From the NCBI GenBank assembly GCA_016713565.1, contig JADJOX010000007.1, forward strand, positions 796,501 through 860,500: a stretch of 64,000 nt of DNA, read 5' to 3'. This document shows positions 27,175 through 34,650 of this stretch, piece after piece (position 1 is the first letter of the stretch; each line of letters begins with the position of its first letter). A program made the translations under genes and the position numbers. The stretch comes from Ignavibacteriota bacterium. Lineage in GTDB: Bacteria; Bacteroidota; Ignavibacteria; Ignavibacteriales; Melioribacteraceae. Below the pieces are notes generated by a model. The model did not search any database and had not been told where the DNA came from. It saw only the letters and a program-made list of their open reading frames with translations.

Positions 27175-27783
27175 TTAATCAAAATCACCAAAAATAAATC
27201 CGAAATTAAAAGAAATATTATTTAAGTCGGAATTACTGATTTTCGAATTTTTCTCTAAAAAATAAAAATTGTAAGCTAATCCTATTCTTATTTCAAGCCA
27301 ATTAAGAGTTGGAATTTCTGCAAATAATTGCGGAGCACAGACTATTCCACCAAGATTGATAGCGGGATTTTTTGGCTTAAATAGCGGAAAAGATTTTTCA
27401 TATCCAATTATTGAAACATATCCGAGATTTATTAATACTCCAGAGTAAACATTTTTAAAATTTGAGTAATAATAGCCGCTTAAAATCCCGGATTGGGCTA
27501 AGGAAAAATATTTCAGTTCATTTTTAAAATTAACTTTCAAATTTGAAACAAAACTTGAAGCATAAATTCCGGCTAAATATTTTTTCTCAACTAAAATTCC
27601 GCCCTCAATTCCTTGAAATGAAAAAGCTTCTCCAAAAAAATCATGATGCTGATGAAATAAAGAGCCATAAAAATTTACCTTAACTTTGCTAGAGTCTAAA
27701 TTAAAAGGATTTTGCTCTTGGGCATAACAAGAAAAATAAATAAAAGTAAAAAGAATATATAATTTAACAGAAAATTTTAACAT
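27175..27783 (-). CDS. Exported protein of unknown function, probable outer-membrane barrel
   Basis: The 202-residue protein has a signal peptide ending SCYAQ (about 21). Gly/aromatic-alternating strands follow (VYSGVLINLGYVSIIGY, LEIRIGLAYNFYFLEK, ISFNFGFIFGDFD). No family is recognised. Its ATG overlaps the stop of the DUF998 gene in a TAATG junction, so the two are translationally coupled and may share a pathway. Confidence 0.65.
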   Translation of the reverse strand: MLKFSVKLYILFTFIYFSCYAQEQNPFNLDSSKVKVNFYGSLFHQHHDFFGEAFSFQGIEGGILVEKKYLAGIYASSFVSNLKVNFKNELKYFSLAQSGILSGYYYSNFKNVYSGVLINLGYVSIIGYEKSFPLFKPKNPAINLGGIVCAPQLFAEIPTLNWLEIRIGLAYNFYFLEKNSKISNSDLNNISFNFGFIFGDFD

Positions 27784-28424
27784 TACAGATTTATTAATTT
27801 ATATGATAAGAGAAATGTCCACGTTTGTAAAATGCCTATATTAATTCTTTCAACTAATCCGAAGTAAGCTAATTTGTGAATAAATAAGTAAGCCGTAAAT
27901 CCGCCGAAAAGAAATATTAAAATTCCTGCTACTATAGATAATACTCCAAATCTTTTCCAGAATGTGTCTTTTAAAAAACCAAGTCCAATTGTTACGGGTG
28001 TTAGAATTGTAATTGGCGCAATTAACGCAGTAACTACTAAATGCATAAATCCGGAAAAAGATTCTTTACTCCCAGGTAAATCTTCAGGAAATATTCCATA
28101 CGAGATTGATAAAATATGAAGTGAGATAAAAAGTAATCCGCCTATAAAAACTAATCTGATGTGTTTTTTACTTTCCAGAAAAGTGAAAGCAAGTGCAAAA
28201 ATTAGCGCGCAAAATCCATATATTGTTGTAATTGCAAGTAGTAAAAATCTGTTTGGAGCTTGGCTTGCGGTCAAATCACTTATAGGCTGCTGCAGATTAT
28301 TATAATCCGGCCATAAAAAGCTACCAAGTACAATATGAAAAATATAAAATATTACAGAAATTATTCCGGCTGAAAATAACAGCTTTCTAAAATTAAAAGT
28401 TGCCATTACTTGAGCAAATTCCAT
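27783..28424 (-). CDS. DUF998 integral membrane protein
   Basis: The 213-residue protein has about six hydrophobic segments. The DUF998 opening is visible: AGIISVIFYIFHIVLGSFLWPDYNNLQQPISDLTA, with the conserved PISDL motif after the first membrane span. Function is unknown. It starts 9 nt after the metX stop, so it may be the distal part of the metYX transcript, and it is coupled to the barrel gene downstream. A second ATG 18 nt in is possible. Confidence 0.8.
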   Translation of the reverse strand: MEFAQVMATFNFRKLLFSAGIISVIFYIFHIVLGSFLWPDYNNLQQPISDLTASQAPNRFLLLAITTIYGFCALIFALAFTFLESKKHIRLVFIGGLLFISLHILSISYGIFPEDLPGSKESFSGFMHLVVTALIAPITILTPVTIGLGFLKDTFWKRFGVLSIVAGILIFLFGGFTAYLFIHKLAYFGLVERINIGILQTWTFLLSYKLINL

Positions 28425-28433
28425 GAATAAAAA

Positions 28434-29549
28434 TTAATCTAAAAATTTTCTAATTATTTTATCAAGTTGATCAAACTCAATTAGAAATGCGTCATGCCCG
28501 TGTATTGAATCAATTTCAGTATAATCTTCGTTTGGAATTTGACTTTGATTTTCTTTTTGTTCTGCAACCGGATATAGAATATCAGAATTAATTCCAACAC
28601 ATTTTGTTTCAGCCTTTATTAATGAAAGTGCGTTTGTTATTCCGTTACGGTCTTTTCCAACGTCATGATAATCCATTGCCTTACTTAAATAAAGATAAGT
28701 GTTGGCGTCAAATCTATTTGTTAGTTTTTCGCCTTGGTAATTAAGATAACTTTCTATTTCAAAAATATTTTCTTTATGATTAAATCCACGGCCGAATTTT
28801 TTATTAAATGAATCAAAACTTCTATAACTGATCATCGCAATTTTTCGAGCTAAACCGATACCTTTTTCAGGCTGATGTTTGTAATTACCGTTATTCCAAA
28901 CAGGGTCATTTATAATTGCATTTCGAGATGCTTCGTTCAAGCCAATTGCCCAAGCCGAATGAGCAGCTGAAGTCGCGATTGGCATTATTTTATCAACTAA
29001 ATCCGGATACATAATAGCCCATTCCAAAACCTGCATTCCGCCAAGCGAACCGCCGATAGCCAATGTAATTTTGTTAATTCCAAGTTTAGCAAGCAATGCT
29101 TTTTGAACTTTTACCATATCTCTAACTGTTATTTCGGGAAAGTTCATTCCGTAAATAGAATTTGTTTTTAAATTCAAACTTGTTGGACCGGTTGTTCCGT
29201 AACAACTGCCTAAAATATTTGAGCAAATTATAAAATATTTATCCGTATCTAAAGGTTTCCCGCTTCCAATTAAGGGCGACCACCAGCCTTCTTTACCATC
29301 AAACATTTTATTATACGAATAAAGCTTAGGATATTTTTCAGAATTTTTAATTTCAATATCTTCAATAATTCCGGCTGCATGCGCGTTTCCCGTCAAAGCG
29401 TGGTTAACAATAATTACATTGTTTTTTTCTTTGTTTAAAGTTCCGTAAGACTGATAAGCAACAGTTACAGAATCTAATTCCGCGCCGCATTCAAGTTGAA
29501 GAGGAACTGACTGACTAAATAAATTTTCAAATTTAGTAATTACAATCAT
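28434..29549 (-). CDS. metX: Homoserine O-acetyltransferase
   Basis: The 371-residue alpha/beta-hydrolase makes O-acetyl-L-homoserine from homoserine and acetyl-CoA. The nucleophile S168 lies in LAIGGSLGGMQVLEWA, with D near 320 (VGINSDILYPVAEQ) and H352 in IHGHDAFLIE. VTVAYQSYGTLN, VNHALTGNAHAAG and NILGSCYGTTGPTSLN are further MetX markers. Acyl specificity (acetyl versus succinyl) cannot be fully read here. GGAGAGGA precedes the ATG. It follows metY by 60 nt under the same SAM riboswitch. Confidence 0.95.
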   Translation of the reverse strand: MIVITKFENLFSQSVPLQLECGAELDSVTVAYQSYGTLNKEKNNVIIVNHALTGNAHAAGIIEDIEIKNSEKYPKLYSYNKMFDGKEGWWSPLIGSGKPLDTDKYFIICSNILGSCYGTTGPTSLNLKTNSIYGMNFPEITVRDMVKVQKALLAKLGINKITLAIGGSLGGMQVLEWAIMYPDLVDKIMPIATSAAHSAWAIGLNEASRNAIINDPVWNNGNYKHQPEKGIGLARKIAMISYRSFDSFNKKFGRGFNHKENIFEIESYLNYQGEKLTNRFDANTYLYLSKAMDYHDVGKDRNGITNALSLIKAETKCVGINSDILYPVAEQKENQSQIPNEDYTEIDSIHGHDAFLIEFDQLDKIIRKFLD

Positions 29550-29609
29550 TTCCTCTCCTCACAATAAATTTTCATTACATTCCAAAATATTTATTGCATA
29601 AAATATAAT

Positions 29610-30908
29610 TTATTTTCCATTTAATGCTTGTTCAAAATCATTAATAATATCATCAATATGTTCAATTCCAACAGATACTCTTATAGCTTCAGGTGCTACA
29701 CCAGATGCTCTTTGTTCATCATCGGAAAGCTGCTGATGTGTTGTTGAAGCAGGATGTATAACAAGAGTTTTTGCGTCGCCTACGTTTGCCAGCAAACTTG
29801 CAAGTTTGACTTTATTGATAAATTTCTTTCCTGCTTCTAATCCGCCTTTTATGCCAAATGAAAGCATCGAGCCGTAGAAACCGCTGCGTAAATATTTTAC
29901 CGCATTTATATGAGAAGGATATTCTTTTAATCCTGGGTACCAAACCCAATCAATTGCAGGATGGTTCTTTAACCAATTTGCCAATATTAACGCGTTGCTG
30001 TTATGCCTTTCTATTCTTAATGATAAAGTTTCCAATCCTTGTAAAAATAAAAATGAATTAAACGGACTTAAGCATGGACCCAAATCTCTTAATCCCTCAA
30101 CTCTTGCACGAATAATAAAAGCAATATTTCCAAACTGTGATCCTTTGCCAAAAACTTCATTAAAATTTAATCCATGATAACCGGGTGAGGGTTCTGTAAA
30201 TAATGGAAATTTTCCGTTTCCCCAATCAAAATTTCCCGAATCAACAATTACTCCGCCTATAGAAGTTCCATGTCCGCCAATCCATTTTGTTGCCGATGCT
30301 ACAACAATATCGGCGCCATAATCAATTGGACGAACTAAATAGCCTGCCGCGCCAAATGTATTATCCACAATTAATGGTATTCCATTTTTATGCGCTACTT
30401 CGGCAATCTTTTCAAAATCCGGGATATTTAATTTTGGATTACCTATTGACTCAATATATATTGCTTTAGTTTTATCATCAATTAATTTCTCAAAATTCTC
30501 TGGTTCATCTCCATCGACAAATTTTACATTTATTCCGAGACGTGGTAAAGAAACTTTGAATAAATTAAATGTTCCTCCATAAAGAAAGCTTGTTGATACA
30601 ATATTATCTCCGGCTTGCGCAATATTAGTTATTGCCAAAAGTTCGGCTGCTTGTCCGGAAGAAGTTGCAAGTGCGGCTACTCCGCCTTCTAATGCTGCTA
30701 TTCTTTTTTCAAAAACATCCGAAGTCGGATTCATTATTCTAGTGTAAATATTTCCGAATTGTTTTAATCCAAATAAATTAGCCGCGTGTTCCGAATCATT
30801 AAAAACATAAGATGATGTTTGATAAATTGGAACTGCCCGTGAATTTGTTGCCGAATCAACTTCTTGTCCAGCGTGAAGCTGTAAAGTTTCATATTTATAA
30901 TTACTCAT
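29610..30908 (-). CDS. metY: O-acetylhomoserine aminocarboxypropyltransferase (sulfhydrylase)
   Basis: The 432-residue PLP enzyme joins O-acetylhomoserine with sulfide to give homocysteine. It shows YETLQLHAGQEVDSATNSRAVPIY, SSGQAAELLAI, YGGTFNLF, IVDNTFGAAGYLVRP and the PLP lysine K208 in VVASATKWIGGHG. The length of about 430 and the YGGTFNLF motif separate MetY from the shorter MetB/MetZ enzymes. AGGAG precedes the ATG. Expression is controlled by the SAM-I riboswitch upstream. Confidence 0.95.
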   Translation of the reverse strand: MSNYKYETLQLHAGQEVDSATNSRAVPIYQTSSYVFNDSEHAANLFGLKQFGNIYTRIMNPTSDVFEKRIAALEGGVAALATSSGQAAELLAITNIAQAGDNIVSTSFLYGGTFNLFKVSLPRLGINVKFVDGDEPENFEKLIDDKTKAIYIESIGNPKLNIPDFEKIAEVAHKNGIPLIVDNTFGAAGYLVRPIDYGADIVVASATKWIGGHGTSIGGVIVDSGNFDWGNGKFPLFTEPSPGYHGLNFNEVFGKGSQFGNIAFIIRARVEGLRDLGPCLSPFNSFLFLQGLETLSLRIERHNSNALILANWLKNHPAIDWVWYPGLKEYPSHINAVKYLRSGFYGSMLSFGIKGGLEAGKKFINKVKLASLLANVGDAKTLVIHPASTTHQQLSDDEQRASGVAPEAIRVSVGIEHIDDIINDFEQALNGK

Positions 30909-31066
30909 TTTATTCTCCTTTCAGTTAGAATTTTTTTGTTTTGTGTTTTTACTTCAATTTTCTAAATACATTAATTTATTTCAATTCTATCGCAAATAAT
31001 TAAGCTAAAAAATCTGTATATATTTTGATCAAGAAAAGATCATATTTTTGAAAGTATCAAGAGGGC

Positions 31067-31105
31067 AAAAAAAAACCTCCCGGGAAAAGATTCCAAAGGA
31101 GGTTT
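31067..31105 (-). terminator. Riboswitch-controlled intrinsic terminator
   Basis: On the minus strand AAACCTCC (31105-31098) pairs with GGAGGTTT (31080-31073). An inner GGAA/TTCC pairing extends it, and T residues run to 31067. It follows the SAM-I aptamer by 12 nt and lies 158 nt before metY, so it is the expression platform. Confidence 0.88.
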
Positions 31106-31117
31106 ATAAATTCCGAT

Positions 31118-31216
31118 ATTATCTTTCCCTATTTACTAGGGCAGGATTTGGCACCTTTCAATAATGACGGTTGCCAAGGCTTCACAGGGCCTGTTCCCTC
31201 TGCCTTTCTTGATAAT
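31118..31216 (-). ncRNA. SAM-I (S-box) riboswitch
   Basis: On the minus strand the aptamer reads from P1 5' strand ATTATC (31216-31211) to its partner GATAAT (31123-31118). Between them lie the conserved S-box blocks AGAGGGAACAGGCCCTGTGA, AGCCTTGGCAACC and AAAGGTGCCAAATCCTGCC, in the right order and spacing. SAM binding stabilises P1 and lets the following terminator form, shutting off metY-metX when methionine/SAM is plentiful. It lies between thrC and metY, giving the met genes control separate from the thr genes upstream. Confidence 0.95.
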
Positions 31217-31254
31217 TGAATTACTTAAAGAACGTTCAAATTTTATTGATGGAG

Positions 31255-31283
31255 AAAATATAAAAATCTTCTTCTCAATGCAA
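31255..31283 (-). promoter_or_regulatory. Possible promoter for the metYX transcript
   Basis: On the minus strand TTGCAT (31283-31278), 17 nt and TATTTT (31260-31255) sit between the thrC stop and the SAM-I aptamer. This is where a riboswitch transcript must begin if it is independent of thrC. The match is moderate in an AT-rich background. Confidence 0.35.
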
Positions 31284-31291
31284 GTAATATT

Positions 31292-32590
31292 TTAGTTTTG
31301 TAAAATTTCTTTTAAATCTTTATACTGATTAGAAATTTTAATTGTATTGCCAATTTTATTTAGACAACTTTTTAATCGGTCAGGAATTTCAGGAATAATA
31401 TTTAAATTATCTTCAATTACATTAATAAATTTTGCCGGATGCGCAGTTTCTAAAACAACTCCGGATACATTTTCGTTTATTGTATTTTTGTATTGATCAA
31501 AAGCCAAACAACCGACAGCTCCATGCGGATCAATTACGTATTTAAAATTATCGTATAAATATTGAATTTTATTTAATGTTTCCTCATCCGAAAAACTTTT
31601 TGAAAAAATTAAATCCGAAATTACCTTGTGATCATTTTTATAAAGATCGATAATTCTTGCAAAATTACTTGGATCACCTACATCCATTGCGTTTGACAAA
31701 GTTTCAACCGAAGCTTTGGGCAAAAATTTTCCTTCACCAATAAATTTTGTGAAAACGTCATTTTTATTTGTGGCTGCAATAAATTTATTTATTTGCAGTC
31801 CCATTTCTTTGGCAAAAAGTCCCGCTGTTAAATTTCCCAAATTACCGCTTGGAACTGAATAAACTATTTTTTGATCTTTGTTTTCAATTTGTTTGTAACT
31901 TTCAAAATAGTAAAACGACTGCGGGATCAATCTGCCAATATTTATTGAATTAGCCGAACTTAAATTTATTTTTGATTTTAAATTTTCATCCACAAATGCG
32001 GTCTTAACCAAACGCTGACAATCATCAAAAGTTCCTTCGACTTCAACTGCCGTAATATTGTTGCCTAATGTGGTAATTTGTTTTTCTTGTATCTTACTTA
32101 TCTTTCCGCTTGGAAATAAAACCAATACTTTAATTCCTTCAACATTTAAAAATCCATTTGCAACTGCGCTTCCGGTATCACCCGATGTAGCAACTAGAAT
32201 AGTTATTTCCTTATTTAATCCTTTTAGAAAATATTCCATTGTTCTTGCCATAAATCTGGCGCCAAAATCTTTAAAAGCCAAAGTTGGTCCGTGAAATAAT
32301 TCAAGTATGGAAAGATCGTCAGAAAGCTTAATAATGGGAGCTTCAAATGAAATTGAATTTTCAATTATAAAATGTAATTCATTTTCGGAAATTTCATCTT
32401 CAATAAAATTCCTTGCGACTTTAAAAGCGATTTCTTGTAAAGTAAGATGTGACAGATTTTTAAAAAATGTTTCAGGCAATCTCGAAATTTTTTCTGGCAT
32501 GAACAAACCTTTATCGTTTGCCAATCCTTGCAGAATTGCCTGCTTAAAACTTACTTTGTTTTCTTTATTATTCGTGCTGTAGTATTGCAT
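31292..32590 (-). CDS. thrC: Threonine synthase
   Basis: The 432-residue PLP enzyme converts O-phosphohomoserine to threonine. It has the N-terminal MQYYSTNNKENKVSFKQAILQGLANDKGLFMPE typical of the E. coli-like class. PLP lysine K107 lies in FHGPTLAFKDFGARF; TSGDTGSAVANGF and VPSGNLGNLTAG follow. It is the last gene of thrA-asd-thrB-thrC on the minus strand. A short REP-like hairpin separates it from thrB. Confidence 0.95.
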   Translation of the reverse strand: MQYYSTNNKENKVSFKQAILQGLANDKGLFMPEKISRLPETFFKNLSHLTLQEIAFKVARNFIEDEISENELHFIIENSISFEAPIIKLSDDLSILELFHGPTLAFKDFGARFMARTMEYFLKGLNKEITILVATSGDTGSAVANGFLNVEGIKVLVLFPSGKISKIQEKQITTLGNNITAVEVEGTFDDCQRLVKTAFVDENLKSKINLSSANSINIGRLIPQSFYYFESYKQIENKDQKIVYSVPSGNLGNLTAGLFAKEMGLQINKFIAATNKNDVFTKFIGEGKFLPKASVETLSNAMDVGDPSNFARIIDLYKNDHKVISDLIFSKSFSDEETLNKIQYLYDNFKYVIDPHGAVGCLAFDQYKNTINENVSGVVLETAHPAKFINVIEDNLNIIPEIPDRLKSCLNKIGNTIKISNQYKDLKEILQN

Positions 32591-32644
32591 ATCTCAATTA
32601 GTTATTTCCGAATATTACTATCGAAAATCAATTTAAAGCTCTGG

Positions 32645-32665
32645 ATTCCCGGAGAAACCGGGAAT
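32645..32665. repeat. REP-like extragenic palindrome
   Basis: ATTCCCGG (32645-32652) and CCGGGAAT (32658-32665) form an 8-bp stem around AGAAA in the thrB-thrC gap, flanked by CTGG and AACAG. The form resembles the TGTCATTCCCGC...GCGGGAATCCAG type of dispersed palindrome. It has no T tract, so it is not an ordinary terminator. Only one copy is seen in this window. Confidence 0.5.
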
Positions 32666-32679
32666 AACAGAAATGATTA

Positions 32680-33609
32680 TTAAATTATTTTTGGTCCGTG
32701 TGGATTTATTTTTGAAATATATAAAGTTGATTTGATTCCTGATTTATTTACGATTCTTTTCATTGCTGAACCTATTTTTTTTGCGTTATCAAGAGAACCG
32801 GAAAAAGCAAAAATTGAAGGTCCGGATCCGGAAATGGAACAGCCAAAAGCACCGGCATTTATTGCAGCCTTTTTAATTTCATAAAAATTCGGAATCAATA
32901 CCGCTCTTGCCGGTTCTGATATTTCATCTTCTATTGATCTTGCAATTTTATCTAAATCACCTTCGTATAAACCCGAGACTAAAGTTCCGATATTACCAAA
33001 ATGTTTACGAGCTTTTTTAAGCGGCATATTTTTTTTAATTAATTTGCGTGCTTGTTTTGTTTCAATAACAATTTCAGAATATAATACCGTGCAAAATAAA
33101 TTTTTAGGAACCGGAAGTTTAACTACGTCTATTGGGTTATAATCTCTAATTAAAACAAATCCGCCAAACAATGATGGCGCTACGTTATCGGCATGTATTG
33201 CTCCGCTTGCAATTGATTCACCCAAAACGGCAAAGTTTAATACTTCCATTTCATTAAAGTGATTATTTAATAATCTGTTCATTCCGTATACTGCGGCAAC
33301 AGAACTTGCTGCGCTTGAACCAAGTCCACTACCAATCGGCATTTTTTTGTGTATCTCAATATCCAAGCCTATTTTTTTATCGCCAAATATTCTAAGCATT
33401 TCCATTAAACCGTAGGTAGCTGTATTTTTTTCAATAGCGTAAGGAAGAACTCCGTTGTCTCCCGTTATTTTTTTAATTTTAACAATTCCGTCATTTCGTA
33501 AACTTAACGAAACAATATCTCCGGGTTTATCAATGGCAAAACCAATTGTATCAAAACCGCAGCCAACATTAGAAACTGTAGCGGGTGCAAAGACTTTTAT
33601 TTTATTCAT
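32680..33609 (-). CDS. thrB: Homoserine kinase
   Basis: The 309-residue GHMP-family kinase phosphorylates homoserine. It opens KVFAPATVSNVGCGFDTIGFA, carries the GHMP ATP loop KKMPIGSGLGSSAASSVAAV (with Q/E-type neighbours) and ends with GAFGCSISGSGPSIFAF. It overlaps asd by 8 nt, indicating translational coupling in the thr operon. Confidence 0.96.
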   Translation of the reverse strand: MNKIKVFAPATVSNVGCGFDTIGFAIDKPGDIVSLSLRNDGIVKIKKITGDNGVLPYAIEKNTATYGLMEMLRIFGDKKIGLDIEIHKKMPIGSGLGSSAASSVAAVYGMNRLLNNHFNEMEVLNFAVLGESIASGAIHADNVAPSLFGGFVLIRDYNPIDVVKLPVPKNLFCTVLYSEIVIETKQARKLIKKNMPLKKARKHFGNIGTLVSGLYEGDLDKIARSIEDEISEPARAVLIPNFYEIKKAAINAGAFGCSISGSGPSIFAFSGSLDNAKKIGSAMKRIVNKSGIKSTLYISKINPHGPKII

Positions 33610-34648
33610 TAATAATTCCGTTTAAATATCCTTGCGCTTTCAATAATTCTGCAAGTAAAATTGTTCCTCCTGCGGCTCCTCTAATTGTATTGTGCGAAAG
33701 CACAACAAATTTATAATCAAAAATTTCACATTCGCGCAAACGACCAACGGAAGCAGCCATTCCATTTTCTAAATTTCGGTTTAATCTCGGTTGAGGTAAA
33801 TGATCTTCTTCAAAAAAATGGATTGGAATTTTAGGAGCAGATGGTAAATCTAGTATTTGAGGCAACGATTTATATTCTTTCCAAACTTTTACAATTTCTT
33901 CTTTGGAAGGTTTTTTAGAAAATTTAACTTGAACATTTTCTAAATGACCGTCAATGACTGAAACTCTGTTGCATTGCGCACTAATATTAATATCTGCGAA
34001 TTCTATTTCCGAACCATTTAGTTTACCCAAAATTTTTAATGGTTCCGTTTTCATTTTATCTTCTTCGCCGCTTATATATGGAATAACGTTATCAATAATA
34101 TCCATACTTGGAACTCCCGGATATCCTCCTCCAGAAACTGCCTGCATTGTTACAACATTAACCGTTTCTATTCCAAACGCATCATGCAGAGGTTTAAGAG
34201 CCATAACCATTCCAATTGTTGAACAATTTGGATTTGTAACAATTCCGCCAGATTTATTTTTCAATAACTCCAAATGTTCATAATTTACTTCGGGAATAAG
34301 CAAGGGAACTTCTTTATCAAATCTATGGTTTTTAGAGTTTGAAATTACAAAGTATCCTTTGTTTGCAAAGTCGGTTTCTATTTGTCCGGCGACTGAAGAA
34401 TCTAATGCACTAAAAACTAATTTTGAATTTAAATTTGGCTCGCATGCTTTTACTTCCATATCAGCAATTGTTTTATTAAGCTGAGAAGCCATCACCCATT
34501 TTGTTGCATCTTTGTATTTTTTACCCGAAGATCTTTCCGAAGCCGCAAGTTCAGAAATTTGAAACCAAGGATGATCGGATAAAAGCTCTATGAATTTTTG
34601 TCCAACACTTCCTGTTGCGCCTAATATTGCAACTGGTATTTTTTTCAT
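33602..34648 (-). CDS. asd: Aspartate-semialdehyde dehydrogenase
   Basis: The 348-residue enzyme reduces aspartyl phosphate to aspartate semialdehyde. It has AILGATGSVGQKFIELL at the N-terminus and the catalytic Cys in TNPNCSTIGMVMALKPL. VTMQAVSGGGYPGVPSMDI and the length of about 350 place it in the archaeal/fungal-type subgroup. The ATG at 34648 starts immediately after the thrA stop; a TTG at 34654 is an unlikely alternative. The gene sits between thrA and thrB, whose products flank it in the pathway. Confidence 0.95.
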   Translation of the reverse strand: MKKIPVAILGATGSVGQKFIELLSDHPWFQISELAASERSSGKKYKDATKWVMASQLNKTIADMEVKACEPNLNSKLVFSALDSSVAGQIETDFANKGYFVISNSKNHRFDKEVPLLIPEVNYEHLELLKNKSGGIVTNPNCSTIGMVMALKPLHDAFGIETVNVVTMQAVSGGGYPGVPSMDIIDNVIPYISGEEDKMKTEPLKILGKLNGSEIEFADINISAQCNRVSVIDGHLENVQVKFSKKPSKEEIVKVWKEYKSLPQILDLPSAPKIPIHFFEEDHLPQPRLNRNLENGMAASVGRLRECEIFDYKFVVLSHNTIRGAAGGTILLAELLKAQGYLNGIINE

Positions 34649-34650
34649 TT

